64,000 nucleotides of DNA from Anisus vortex (lineage: Eukaryota > Mollusca > Gastropoda > Planorbidae): assembly GCA_949126835.1 (NCBI GenBank), contig OX421502.1, positions 36,481,789 to 36,545,788 of the forward strand, given 5' to 3'. The notes under the pieces are model-generated. The model saw nothing but the letters and a program-made list of their open reading frames with translations, had not been told where the DNA came from and searched no databases. This document shows, piece after piece, positions 9,501 through 19,989 of this stretch. Both the position numbers and the translations under genes were made by a program. Position 1 is the first letter of the stretch; each line of letters begins with the position of its first letter.

Positions 9501-11167
9501 ATATAACATTGCACACACATACACACACAAGACTGTCAAACTTGTTACAGTTATAAATATTCCTTTTTTTATATATATGGACGCATCGGAGATATTTTTA
9601 TACTGCATTATCGAATTAACGTCAATGAGACTTTGAACGCAATTTTAAAAAAGTGCTAACATCTATATTAATTATAGAGGTTTTTTTTATTTTGAATTAC
9701 ATAAATCATAAATTGAATGCAATAATAAAAAGCCGTATACCACTTGAAATCTATAATTATCTCCAGGAGAGTGAAGTTGATATTTATATCGTCACTCTTT
9801 GCCACAAGTGTGAATTGTGTTTGCCCATCAATATCATAAGAAATGAGTACTTACATTGACAAAAAAAAAACACATAAAAATTTCAGGATTGTGTTTAGAA
9901 AATTGTTGAATATGCAAGTGTTGACTATCGAGCCTTTAACATAGAGGAGCACGGTATAAAGTCAATAATATTTCATGTAATCTCAAAATAAATAATATCT
10001 CGAAAATATTATTTGCAGGCTTTGCTGCGACTATGCGTGATGTACTGCTCCAGACTTGCACAACGGACAAAAATAGTTGTATCTGAAAGCATGGGCATCT
10101 ATCATGATTGAAAAATTATTTTTTTAAAGTAGTAACGCTGAATGAATCGTATTTGCTAAAAAGGCTAAATATATATCTTGGGTCATGGGTCTACCTTGAC
10201 TATACTGGGCATGTGAAGATTTTAAACTTCCCTGTGGGTTCTTCAATATCTTCAATATTATATTGGTGTTGTTTTAAGGGGGAGGGGGGGTACCGCACGA
10301 CATGTCAATGACTTGTAAACGTTTGTCGATTTAACCAACATATTAAGTCATCCTACGGCAAACAGCTAACACCGACAGCTCTCACCAAATAGCTACCAGT
10401 AAACAGCCAACGCCTAACAACCTACATCAAACAGTCAACTCACAGCAAACAACATACACCAAGGCTAAAGGTCAACTCCAAACTGACAGCAGACAGCACT
10501 AAACAGAAATCACCGAACAGCCAACACCAAACTGACAGCAGACATCACTAAACAGAAATCACCAAACAGCCAACTCCAAACTGACAGCAGACATCACTAA
10601 ACAGAAATCACCAAACAGCCAACTCCAACTGACAGCAGACACAGACAACGCTAGACAGAAATCACCAAACAGACAACATTCAACAGCTTACAGCCATCAG
10701 CAAACAGCCAACTCTAAGCAGCCAACACTAAACAGCCAACAACAAACATCAAACAGCCTACCCCAAACAGCCAACAGACAACACCAATCAGCCAACGGAA
10801 AATATCAAACAGCCTACCACAAACAAACAACAGGCAATACTAATCAGCCAACAGCAAACATCAAACAGCCTACCCAAACAGCCAACAGGCAACATTAAAC
10901 AGCCAACAGCAAACATCTAACAGCCTACCCCAAACAGCCAACAGACAACACTAAGCAGCCATAACCAAACAGCCAACACCAAACAGACAATATACAACGC
11001 TAAACAGCCATCTTTAAACAGACAATAGGCTATAATAATATTATAGAGCAAACATAACAAAAATCTGAAAAAAACAAAGCCCGTTTACCTGCAATAGTAC
11101 TTGTCACTGCTGCGCCTTCAGACGGAATCAGATTCCATGTCAGAAATAATACCAAACCGACAAGCAT
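3681..11167 (-). CDS. gene model: signal peptide + EGF + VWD-like secreted protein (3' end not found)
   Basis: Join on the minus strand of 11167-11089, 4837-4712 and 3853-3681. All junctions are phase 1, giving about 126 residues: a 26-codon signal-peptide exon, one EGF domain and the first part of a VWD domain. Intron 1 would be about 6.3 kb and contains the CAAACAGCC satellite, two broken THAP copies and SINEs; intron 2 holds the GATA microsatellite. The protein would be secreted, with disulphide-rich modules typical of adhesive, matrix or mucin-like proteins. The specific role is not known. Extra exons inside intron 1 or downstream of the VWD exon cannot be excluded. Confidence 0.5.
3961..4045. 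repeat. 20-bp tandem repeat
   Basis: About four units of TATCGGTTTAGTATAGTTTA in an intron of the minus-strand VWD/EGF gene. Confidence 0.9.
4255..4605. repeat. GATA-rich microsatellite
   Basis: Imperfect (GATA)n, the reverse complement in kind of the CTAT array at 3120-3665. ORFs rich in Tyr/Ile/Leu/Ser read from it are artefacts. Confidence 0.95.
4712..4837 (-). CDS. exon of a secreted VWD/EGF protein: EGF-like domain
   Basis: A 126-nt exon between an acceptor (TCTGCAG) and a donor (GTAAGT) on the minus strand. It encodes about 41 residues starting SPFCGNHTCAKHGQCG. Six cysteines are spaced C-x4-C-x5-C-x8-C-x1-C-x11-C, a classic EGF pattern. It is a symmetrical phase 1-1 module, as is usual for shuffled EGF exons. 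Its phases fit both the signal-peptide exon (ending in G, 11089) and the VWD exon (starting AT, 3853), so the three are read here as one gene. The exon itself is convincing; the joining is inference. Confidence 0.75.
5091..5210 (-). mobile_element. LINE 3' end (minus strand)
   Basis: Inverted copy of the LINE end at 2855-3025. It shares GCATGCTAATTTAATAGCAT, the GCGCTATAGAAATGCCC-type motif and the tail that reads ATTCTTATTCTTA on the minus strand. Confidence 0.65.
5384..5668 (+). mobile_element. SINE-A, nearly complete copy
   Basis: A tRNA-like head (A box TGGCTGAGCGG, B box GGTTCGAGACC) is followed by the conserved body: GGTCTGGAAGGTGTCCCTG, CAGCTCTGATGGGG, a GTGCTGGCCACAC block, and an end reading GACGGGATACTTTA. 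This and the copy at 31127-31398 are the best templates for the family. Confidence 0.85.
5768..5945 (+). mobile_element. SINE-A fragment
   Basis: It starts near the B box (GGGTTCGAATCTCGG) and continues through CTCTGATGGGTACC to the CTGTGCTGGCCA block, then degrades. It lies about 100 bp after the preceding SINE-A in the same orientation. Confidence 0.75.
6309..6440 (-). repeat. dispersed repeat X, copy 2
   Basis: Inverted copy of 2158-2285. A (GATA)n run of about 48 bp follows at 6481-6528. Confidence 0.6.
6481..6530. repeat. (GATA)n microsatellite
   Basis: Twelve near-perfect GATA units. Confidence 0.95.
7105..7305 (+). mobile_element. SINE-A fragment lacking its tRNA head
   Basis: The conserved body is recognisable from GGCTAGGATTTGTTCC to CGACGGAATACTTTACTTTA. 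The tRNA-like part is absent. Confidence 0.75.
7777..7960 (+). pseudogene. THAP zinc-finger domain, broken copy 1
   Basis: From the ATG at 7777 the frame reads MSVCYVTGCGCTKRYKRLN, then VISFPKDVAKRKRC, and stops at 7888-7890 (TAG). The C-x-x-x-G-C start and the ISFPKD...KR spacing are those of the C2CH THAP domain, a DNA-binding finger found in cellular THAP proteins and P-element-like transposases. Similarity to copy 2 continues past the stop to about 7960, so the stop is a mutation. The domain is cut off before its second metal-binding half. Confidence 0.6.
8053..8072. repeat. 20-bp perfect palindrome
   Basis: GACTTGTCAATTGACAAGTC, located at the boundary between the two THAP copies. Half of it (AAGACTTGTCAAT) appears again at about 8628-8640. 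Confidence 0.85.
8146..8295 (+). pseudogene. THAP zinc-finger domain, broken copy 2
   Basis: From the ATG at 8146 the frame reads MSLCYVTGCTKI, then FISFPKDGAKRKRWIVNVRF, and ends at 8293-8295. The tryptophan typical of THAP domains is present here but is a cysteine codon in copy 1. The N-terminal part (KRYKRLN region) is altered relative to copy 1. Copies 1 and 2 are a direct tandem duplication about 370 bp apart, including upstream sequence (ACATTTCCGGTCTTATTCGA in both). Probably transposon-derived. Confidence 0.6.
8900..8972. repeat. hAT-like MITE family M1, fragment
   Basis: Shares TTGGCACGCTGAATGA, AGAAATCCTA and TTTGGCACACTATT with the copies at 9229-9455, 19796-19989 and 45314-45494. 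The end resembles GCGACTCCTG. Confidence 0.6.
9229..9455. repeat. hAT-like MITE family M1, longer copy
   Basis: Contains both halves of the family: TTGGCACGCAGAGC with AATGGCACGCGG on one side, and TTGGCACGCTGAATGAATTA plus the GATCGCCGACCCC end on the other. The target duplication is not clear. Confidence 0.6.
10350..11035. repeat. CAAACAGCC satellite-like array
   Basis: About 690 bp made almost only of A and C with some G and T. There are two sub-arrays. Units of about 49 bp (AACTCCAAACTGACAGCAGA and onward) lie at 10460-10640. Units of about 56 bp (AACAGCAAACATCAAACAGC and onward) lie at 10735-10960. It lies in the large intron, about 55 bp from the signal-peptide exon of the minus-strand gene. 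Confidence 0.9.
11089..11167 (-). CDS. signal-peptide exon of the secreted VWD/EGF gene
   Basis: The minus-strand ATG at 11167-11165 opens MLVGLVLFLTWNLIPSEGAA, a short n-region, a hydrophobic core and a small-residue cleavage site: a textbook secretory signal. After 26 codons plus one base it meets a GTAAAC donor (phase 1). That phase matches the EGF exon at 4712-4837. The ATG context (GAAACATG) is favourable. It could instead belong to another gene whose next exon I have missed. Confidence 0.6.
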
Positions 11168-11639
11168 GTTTCACCGTGTCGTGTGGTAACTCGATCTAGT
11201 GGGCAATACAGCGGATCAATTCGTCACGTTAAATGTCGTTTAATGACAAATTAGGCTTATAAGCACAGGAGCAATGTTTTTTATTACTATTCTTCTCGTT
11301 TAGATAATATTTGCACGTAAACATTAAGCTCATATTATTATTGGCGTATTGATATATTGAACTACCAAACTGGGACAGTGCTGCGGTAACAGCTAATTGT
11401 TCTGGATAGGGACCCTAACATGTAGCACACATTAGCTATAATAGCGTCTGAACTAAACAGTGTAAGACTAATTCGTTATAATATTGTCAAAGATAAACAG
11501 TATAACACAAACTTTATATATGATTTTGCTCGATGGCCCAAGAATCTCCTTCAATCTCACCCAGGCACCAATACTAAACTTCTAATTGCAAGGTTCATTA
11601 CTAGCAAATATTAACCAATAGTTAAACCACTAACCCTAA

Positions 11640-11998
11640 AAACACTAGAGGACAGAAGGGCAAAGAGTAAAGTAGTAATAATACTTAAGGCATAAAAATC
11701 TAATCTAGAAATACATCACAATAACAACCTGTTGCAATGCTCAGATAAACATAAGGACAAAAACACTTTCCTTATCCCTTATGCGAGTCCAAAATGCATA
11801 TAAGCATAGGCCTACTCTTTCTTCCCGAGTGGCATCCGGGCTGGAATGGGTTGCCCAAACCAACCAAGAAAACCAGTAACTTAACATTTTTTTTTAAACT
11901 CAAATAAAATTGCAAGACTAGACTCGGACCACGGATGAGCGTAGGGCGAAATAATATGCTTTATAGAAGGAGCGTCTGTAATGTATAAGATAAGATAG
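11640..11998 (+). mobile_element. LINE-B 3' end, longest sense copy
   Basis: Broken frames carry the C-terminus of a LINE reverse transcriptase: LEDRRAKSKVV, then NLLQCSDKHKDKNTFLIPYA, then SFFPSGIRA. In better copies this last part reads on as WNGLPEQTRKTSNLTSFK. The RR...YK and FFP...WN-LP pattern is usual for the C-terminus of L2/CR1/Rex-type LINEs. The 3' end is GAAGGAGCGTCTGTAAT then GTATAAGATAAGAT. Frameshifts and stops make it inactive. Confidence 0.75.
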
Positions 11999-12687
11999 AT
12001 ATCACTGCGACTAACAATGTGCCCTAAAACTACAAAACTGAATCTATAACACTTATACCTGATAAAGATTTTTCAAATACATTCCATTATAAAAACATTT
12101 TACACGAATTGAAAGTACAATCCATGAAATGATAGTTTAAAAAAAAACCGTTAAAGTTTAATCTAATAAATATTTAAAACAGAAGCCTTAATTAAAAATA
12201 GCATTACATGTAGTTTCCTCTGATACTGTGTCCCTAAAACGTTTCAATAGCCTTTGTGCCCCCATCCCCCACTCATTTGTCCATGACTTGTCTATCCTTT
12301 TTTATATTTACTAAAGAAAATACGTGTTGACAATATCACACAACTGTTTTCCCCAATACTCGTTAATTTTTTTTTACCATTTTTATTTTATTTTTGCTGA
12401 AAAAAGAAAAACGCATGTTTTTTTTTAATTTAAAAAAAAAACAAATGTATATTATATGCATCCATTGTATTATTATATCTAACACCAACAAATTAAATAC
12501 GAGTTATTTAAAAAAAAATGGAAATAGGCTACGTACGTAATGAAATAGGCCCTACATACAATACGAGAAATATCACACATGGACGATTGGGGGGAAAAAT
12601 GTTTGCATCGCCTAGTGGAGAAAGAGTTAAGTGGCTAGATATTTTTGCTGCAACTTACCTTAAAGGCCAAAATATAGTCTAGGCTTT

Positions 12688-12862
12688 TTATCTTATCTTA
12701 TAAGTTTACAGACGTTCCTTCTGGATTCTAGAGAGAAAATTATTACATCCACCAGGCCCAAAACTTGTGCAGGGCGAAAGGGATTGGTCGGTGTCAGTGA
12801 TAGAACCCGCGACATGTCGGTTGACAGTCTGGTGAACTCACCGCAGGACCAGCCGGCTTCTT
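12688..12862 (-). mobile_element. SINE-C copy (tRNA-derived)
   Basis: On the minus strand the head reads GCCGGCTGGTCCTGCGGTGA (A-box-like) and has a B-box-like GCGGGTTCTATCA. It then runs to AGAAGGAACGTCTGTAAACT and TATAAGATAAGAT. The 3' tail matches that of LINE-B. Confidence 0.75.
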
Positions 12863-13055
12863 ATAGCCGACGTAAATGTTACAATGTATAAGCTCGTCAA
12901 CTATGAACATTTTGTATAGCCGCGGGATAACTTCATTGTTGTTTATTTTTAAATTAGAAAACGTGTATTAAATATTTTGTGTTACCATTATCTTATGTTG
13001 GATCATGCTTTTAATTAATAATATATTCATATAATCATATTTTTTAACATTATCT

Positions 13056-13290
13056 TATCTTATATATTACAGACACCCCTTCTATAAAGAAGATTATTGC
13101 GTCCTACGCTCGTCCGTGGTCATAGTCTAGTCTTGCATCTTTATTAATGTTTTAAATGATATTAAGTTACTGGTTTTCCTGGTCTGTTCAGGCAACCCAT
13201 TCCATACCCGAATGCCACTCGGGAAGAAAAAGTACTTATATTCATTTGTTCTCGCATAAGGGATAAGGAAAGTGTTTTTGTCTTTATGTT
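13056..13290 (-). mobile_element. LINE-B 3' end, antisense copy
   Basis: Reverse complement of the LINE-B end, from the TCTTATCTTA tail at the left to the ACTTTCCTTATCCC region. A poly-A/T-rich junction follows at about 13300. Confidence 0.75.
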
Positions 13291-13740
13291 TATTGATTGA
13301 TTGATTAATATTGAAACTCTAATAAAAAAGTTCAGTAAAAAAAAACACTATAACAAAATTTATTTTTGGATTACTGTATTCGAAGTGTTTAATATTTTTT
13401 TTTTAATACAACGACAGGCCCTAGGTCCAATGTTATGCTAATATATAAATAATATAATGATTGAACAATAAAATTTTATATTGTTTGACTTTATGGGAAT
13501 TGGTGGTCTATTTTATTGGTGTAGAGGTTTTATAGAACATGGAAACAAGCATTTATTAGACTAGAGGTTAATAGTAATCAATTTTGTCTCTTTTCTCTTT
13601 ATTTCAAAATTGTTAGTTAGAAATCGATTTACTAACTGAATTATGTAATTCATGTTAGAAGTAATGAATTTTTTCAATTTATTCAATGCCTTTTATTATA
13701 AATATGATTTTGTCTAATTAGTATAAAACAAGTAGCTTTT

Positions 13741-14200
13741 TCTATATCTTATATATTATTACAGACGCTCCTCTATAAAGAAGATTATTGAGTCGTACGC
13801 TCGTCCGTGGTTTGCGTCTAGTGCTGCATATTGATTAGTGTTTTGAATGATGTTTAGTTACTGTTTTTTCACGGTTTGTTCAGGCAACCCATTCCATGCC
13901 CGGATGCCACTCGGGAAGAAATAGTACTTATGTGCATTTGTTCTCGCATAAGGGATAAGAAAATTGTTTTTGTTCTTATGTCGATCAGTTCATTTTGTAA
14001 CATATTGTTATTGTGTTGTATTTTAGACTTATAAGTTTACAGACATTCCTTCTAGAGAGACGATCATAACGTCCCTTAGGCCCGAAACTACTGCAGGGCG
14101 GCAGGGATTGGTCGGCGGCAGGGTTAGAACCGGGACCGTTTTGTTGACGTCCGGTGAAATACTTTACTCTATGCCCTTCTGTCCTCTAGTGTTTATAATT
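13741..14200 (-). mobile_element. LINE-B copy interrupted by a SINE-C
   Basis: The LINE-B antisense sequence runs from 13741 to about 14020. It breaks at a SINE-C (about 14025-14155) and resumes with the region that reads CACTAGAGGACAGAAGGGCA on the minus strand (to about 14200). The SINE therefore came later. Confidence 0.7.
14025..14155 (-). mobile_element. SINE-C inserted in LINE-B
   Basis: Shares AGACATTCCTTCTAGAGAGA, CTGCAGGGCGGCAGGGATTG and TTAGAACCGGGACC with the other SINE-C copies. The distal part of the tRNA head is missing. Confidence 0.7.
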
Positions 14201-14663
14201 TTACTATTAGTGTTACTCTTGTCAGTTGTGAATATTCGCTAGTAATGATATAATTTTCATAATTTTGTTCTAATTTTTTAAATGTTTTTTATAGTTGATG
14301 GGTCCCTTACACATGCTATTCATATTATTCTAATATACATCTTACTAATGTAATATTTGTTTATGAGATCGTTTTTTCGTATTCTGACTCGCATATCAAC
14401 GACAACTACTATTGTAGCTATTATTGTTAGCTGTACTTTATCTCTGACAGACGTCTACGCCAGACTTATTCACGTATTGAAAATTTTGTATTGACTATGG
14501 CTTAGGCTTTAAAATGGTCGAATGAATAGTGGGTCTATCCTTGCCATTAACATTTCAGAATGCTCAGAATGATTTAAAAAAACAGTGGAAAATGATGGTT
14601 TTTAAAGCCTCTTAAAAGTCAATTTTTTTTTCCGATTCTCTCTATGTCTGTGAGAAAGAGCTC

Positions 14664-15679
14664 TGTAGCGTGGCGGGCACTCTACGTGGTTATTTGGCTC
14701 GTGTAGAGGCTGATTATTGCGATGTCACAGTGAAGTTTGGGCCTTAGAATTATTTATATTTTAGTCCGTTATCCCGCTTGGCTGGCGGGTGCTGTAAGCC
14801 TATTGAATAGAGTAATTTCTACTACTATATGACACGAGTGCTAATACATGAGCAGACACAAGAACAATGATTGATTCAATGCCGGGATGAATTTCAAATA
14901 CTGTTTACTTAGGCAAAAGCGATAGATGGCAGAATTTAATCCACAACACAAATTTACAGTGTAAACAGTATATATTTGGATCGACCGAAGACAGGACTGT
15001 TGCGTTCCGTGTCTAAGGCCCCAATACCCGTTCTTCATTTCTATCCTAAACCAAGAAGTGCCCTCTGTGGGGGTAGGGGCAATGGGGAGGGGGGAGAATA
15101 GGGCGGTCGGGGGGGGGGATACAAAAGCTCTTTGATACCCTACATCCCCGACGAGGGCTGTTGCGTATGTGTTAGTTTACGGGGGAAGAGGTTGGGGGAG
15201 GGGATTTTCCCTGGCCACCTGGGCCGACTGTAATAGATTTCGCGTGTAGACGCAATTTGCTTATCTTGACCAGTGGTCAGTAGCCGAGAGGGGGATCAAA
15301 GGGAGGGCTTGGCGAGGGTGGGGGGGGGAGGTTTAGACTGTACATACAAGGGGGTTGACGACGGTGGGGGGTGTTTAGACTGTACATACAAGGGGAGTGT
15401 AAGCATCTTAAATATATACAAGAGCAGATAACTAAGCTTGTATAATAATATAAGGAATATATATATATATATTGATGCATGTACAACAGTTATAGAAGAG
15501 AGTAAGTACATTCATATACAAAATAAAGATACAAGATACAAATACAGTCACACATTTCTTCATTCATTGGTGAGCACCGCAATGAGCCAGGATTAATTGT
15601 AGTTTATAGGTTGGAGCCATAGTGAATAAGTGCCATGGCACCAGAATGAGCAGTTGGCGCTTCTAGTGAGTTTACCACA
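14664..15679. mobile_element. solo LTR, 1016 bp, with target-site duplication
   Basis: Begins TGTAGCGTGGCGGG and ends GAGTTTACCACA. It is flanked on both sides by AGCTC (14659-14663 and 15680-15684), a 5-bp target duplication. It is a full-length relative of the LTR at 839-1793 with extra G-run and TA-repeat length and a small duplication near 15350. No internal element sequence is attached, so it arose by LTR-LTR recombination. Confidence 0.9.
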
Positions 15680-16129
15680 AGCTCTATAATTATGTATGTC
15701 CTCTCCAAATGATTTCTTTTTGTATCCATCTAAACTGGGAATTTTGAGTATGGAAAGTGATAAAGTCCTTATAGTGAGGTTCAGTGCCTTATAGCTACAT
15801 AGACATAATATGATACACACTATTTGGTATATGTTTGCAACTTCCACATAGGGTAGTTTACTCAATCGTTTCTGTATACAAAGAGATAATATGGCGATCC
15901 GATACGCACAAAAATACACCACCCCTCCTCTAATATCAGGATTTTTACGTTTTAACCACAGACATGCAACGCATTAGAAATTTTTTACCTGAGAGAGAAA
16001 TGTATATGTTTCTGCAAAATGAGTATCTTTAAAATGTATTATCCGCTTTTACATAAGTATTAGATTCTAATGAGCTTATACAGAACTTTACAAATAAACC
16101 TTTCTGTATCTACAGCGTAGTAAATTCTT

Positions 16130-16780
16130 GTGACGGAAGTATGCCCATGATGGAAGTATGCCCATGACAGATGACAGAAGGATGCCCATGACGGAAGGAT
16201 GCCCTTGACGGAAGGATGCCCATGACTGAGTATGCCCTTAACATGTCGGCCTATGCCCTTTAGTCGCAGGAAAGCGCTCGCGAAGATGAAAAAGGAAGAG
16301 GTTTAAAGACACCATGAAGGCCTCCCTAAGAAACCTTGGAATTGATCCTAACAACTGGGAGAGCCTAGCCGAGGACCGATCCTTCTGGCGCAACATGACC
16401 CAAACTGGTGCAGCAGCTCACGAAGATAAAAGGCAAAGGGTCGCTATTGAAAAACGACAAATAAGAAAACCCAGCAAAGACAGCCCCGCGTCCACCGGCC
16501 ATCAAGCCACGCACCTGTGCCCTCACTGTGGCAAATACTTTCGGGCAAAAAATAGGCCCTATTAGCCATCTCCAAACTCATAAGAAATCATGACTCTGAT
16601 AGAGGATGGTCCTCATCGAAAACGATGGACACACATCATCATCATGCCCTTAACAGAAGTATGCCCATGACGGAAGTATGCTCATAACAGAAGGATGCCT
16701 TTGACGGAAGGATGCCCATGGCGAAAGGATGCGCTTTACCGAAGGATGCTTTGACGGAAGGTTGCCCAGGATAATGACAC
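16130..16780. repeat. minisatellite of about 17-18 bp units, split by a LINE
   Basis: Imperfect units of GACGGAAGGATGCCCAT at 16130-16243 and again at 16644-16780. The middle is occupied by a LINE end. Confidence 0.9.
16244..16643 (+). mobile_element. LINE 3' end inserted in the minisatellite
   Basis: The frame at 16314-16565 reads MKASLRNLGIDPNNWESLAE and further on LCPHCGKYFRAK, the C-terminal zinc finger common in one group of invertebrate LINE reverse transcriptases. An extra A in the run at about 16548-16553 shifts the frame just before the final histidines (ISHLQTH is found in the next frame). It ends in a (CAT)n tail. ATGCCCTTAACA flanks it on both sides (16232-16243 and 16644-16655), a 12-bp target duplication. 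It is 5'-truncated and dead. Confidence 0.8.
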
Positions 16781-18736
16781 TACAAAAGTGTGTAGGCCTA
16801 CATCTGTTTATCGATACCCGGCGAGGGTGCGGGGAGCAAAACATCTTCAAATATTCCTACATATTTAATTTAGACACCAATAATGTACTATATTATTTAA
16901 AGCTTAGCCTACCTGCGAAACATTTTTCAGTTTTCATTGTATAAGGTTACATAGGCTATTGATTCAGTTATTACAACGTCTAATACGTTATGTTAACTCT
17001 ACAAGTGATAGTATTTACTAAGCAGTAAAAATGTTTGTTATTTTTAACAATTTATTTATCATTATTATCAATATCCTACCGATGTTTAGACTTTTTTTTA
17101 TTCAAATGGTTTAAAGGAATTCCGTACTACGCAGTGGTCAAGTAGCGTTGAGTTTGTTTAAATGTTTTCCTCATTATTTTCACAGTCATTCGGACCGATT
17201 GTTTTGTATTTGACAAAAAAGGGTTTCCGTACTTTTAATATTCACACTAACTTACCATTAAAAAAAAATGACGTTTCATTGTTCGATCTTCATGATTGGT
17301 GGAAATAATAAAAGGAAGATCTGCGTGACACTGACATTTATGAGTGTTTTGTGTTTTTCTTTGATAAAAGGTAGACCAATGGTAATGTGGGTCTCACTGA
17401 TGGCAAGCATCTGTCCTGAACGAATCTATTTATCACATCTATTATCTCATGTGAGAGGTTCTCAAACGTTCTTATGTTCTTTGATTCTACAGAACAGAGA
17501 TCGGCAACCTATAGAGCGTTTTCAGTAGGCGGAGCTTAAGTTTTTTTGTGTAAATTTAGTGACGTATTTGTGTAAATATAGAACCCACTTGAGGTACAAA
17601 CATAACGTGGTGAAAGTAAAGTACTTCTTTATCATGCAAAATTCACATCTGAATATTAATTATTGGCTATCCTACTCAAAAATAAGGAGGTAAATAGTAG
17701 TACTGTAGATTAATTGATTAATGTGATTAGGCTAGGGCCGGCTAGACCTATTTACACTTTCAATTTCACTTTATAGGCCTACACTTTTAATGTTTCGTAG
17801 GCTAGGCTACGATGTCAAGTGATATTGTTGGTGAATAGGCTATCTAGTCAAGTCACTATTAGGCTCACATCGTCTATGATCTATGTCTATGATAATAATA
17901 AAATAGCCTATTTTATTTAACATACATAATACAGCTTAAATCTTAATAAGACTTAAAACACAACACATCATTTAAAAAAAGCTCGAGCCTATATGAAACT
18001 TTATTAATACAGCGGCCATATTTAATTGTACACCATTACTCAAAGTAAACACAAATCACGTGCTTTTTGTCACGGGATTGCAAACGCCCTATTGATAATA
18101 GAGTGCCAAAAGTGCCTAAAAGTCATCCTGCTCTATCATGTTTTATCATTATTTAATACAACCATTTATATAAAAGCTAGCGTCGTAGCAGGACCAAGAC
18201 CAAAAGCAAAGGCACTTTATAGATCTAGAGAAACCATGCAACTATTAAATATTTATCATCATCATCACAGAACTTTGTAAATCTTACTTTGTTGTGATTA
18301 AAAAGTAAGATTGTTAACATTGTTTTATATAAATTCGTGTGATTTTGCGAATTCATTTTAAACTGCATTTTAAAAAGAGATCAAACTAGATTATATGGTC
18401 TGATCTATATATTAGGCTATTCTTTATTGAGATCTGGTGTGAGGCACTATGGGTAATGGGAACCAGGCTCAGTGGGCATTAGATGCTCAGATAATGTGGG
18501 AAAACAAATTCTTCCGAAATGCCCTGAAATATACTCTGGGTGGGCCTACATTATAGCGTTTCCATACCAGAGAAGAAGTTGACATTATTTCGAATTTCAT
18601 AAACATGCACTCTCTTAAAACAAGTTAAAAATAGAGACTCATTTGGTGTAAGCCTATAAGGGGAGGTCTGACAGCCTAGCCTAACAGTGGACTGTGATCG
18701 TCCATGACGACTGCCCACTATAATTAGATCCTTTTT

Positions 18737-18876
18737 AAGATCTGTATGAGGAAGACATAACATTCGCCTAAACAAGATCTGTATGAGGAAGACATAGGCC
18801 TAACATTCGCCTAAACAAGATCTGTATGAGGAAGAAATAGCATTTGCCTAAACAAGATCTGTAAGAGGAAGACAGC
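18737..18876. repeat. tandem repeat, about 4 units of 40-49 bp
   Basis: Units start AAGATCTGTATGAGGAAGA and contain CATTCGCCTAAAC; one unit carries an extra AGGCCT. Confidence 0.9.
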
Positions 18877-19795
18877 ATTTCAAGACATAGCCTAGCTGCT
18901 ATTGATGAATTTGCTATTCTGTTGTATGTAACGATGCAAAAATGGTTCTGACCACCAGAGGCAGTTTATTAAGGGGCTGCTTTAAAAATTGACCTCTTAT
19001 GGTTGGTTTCAGATATTTTATTTTTTCTCCTAATAATAGGCCTATACATCCCCATATTACAAAACAGTTTAGTATACCTTTTACTATTCTTCTCTGGATG
19101 GTAGACCAGTGCCCCCAATTCATGCATCCAACCAATAGGCCTATCCCTTGCATTTCACATGTAGGCTATAACAAACGATAATGTGACAAACAGATCCTAA
19201 GAGAAAAATAAAGTAGTTTGTTACAATGCTTTAGAGCCAATATAGTGACCGTTTTAAGAAAGGCCTGTAGGCTTGACATGTGCAAGTTCATCTTCATCTA
19301 GCCCATAAACCGAGTGAGGGTCGTCGGGGCACCATTTTTTTTACTCTTGGATGATTTTATGTCATTGGTCTCGGTCCTGTGCCGCCCTCTGGGAATCTGC
19401 AAGAGACAAGCCGGTCCACAGTTGCAGTGCTTAATTAAAAGTAGATCATTTGGAATAGTTGTAGTTTCCCGTAGGCCTGGATCGAGCTATTTAAACTGAA
19501 GCGACTTTTCCAATCCTACTTTAGATAGGTTAGATAGAAGAATGCATATTACAAAGTCTTAATTATGTAAAACAAAATTATTTTAACTGATACTTCTCAT
19601 TAAATTAATTCTATTACAAAAATTAAACAGTAGAATCGATACAGTCAGGCTTCTTTTTACACTAGTAAAAACAAATTAAAATAGGCCTACTGGGTTTTCG
19701 CTCCGGAAAGTAAACTTGACGATTCTGGTTCAAACTGTGCCGCTGTTCCATCCCTTAAGGAGGTTTGGGCTGGAAATAACGCCTGTAACGTAAAA

Positions 19796-19989
19796 GACAA
19801 CAATGCTATATGCCTTGGCACGCAGAGCTATTTTCAATGGCACGTGGAAAACCCCAAAAAGCAATAATTCATGTCCGCTTTACAAAAGATTGTGTGCTAG
19901 AACAGGATGAATTTTAGGCTGTTGGCACGCTGAATGAATTAGAAATCCTACCTTGGCACTCTATTGTCAAAAGGTTGCCGGCTCCTGCT
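19796..19989. repeat. hAT-like MITE family M1 copy
   Basis: Contains CTTGGCACGCAGAGC, CAATGGCACGTGGA, GTTGGCACGCTGAATGAATT and ends GGTTGCCGGCTCCTG. Confidence 0.65.
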
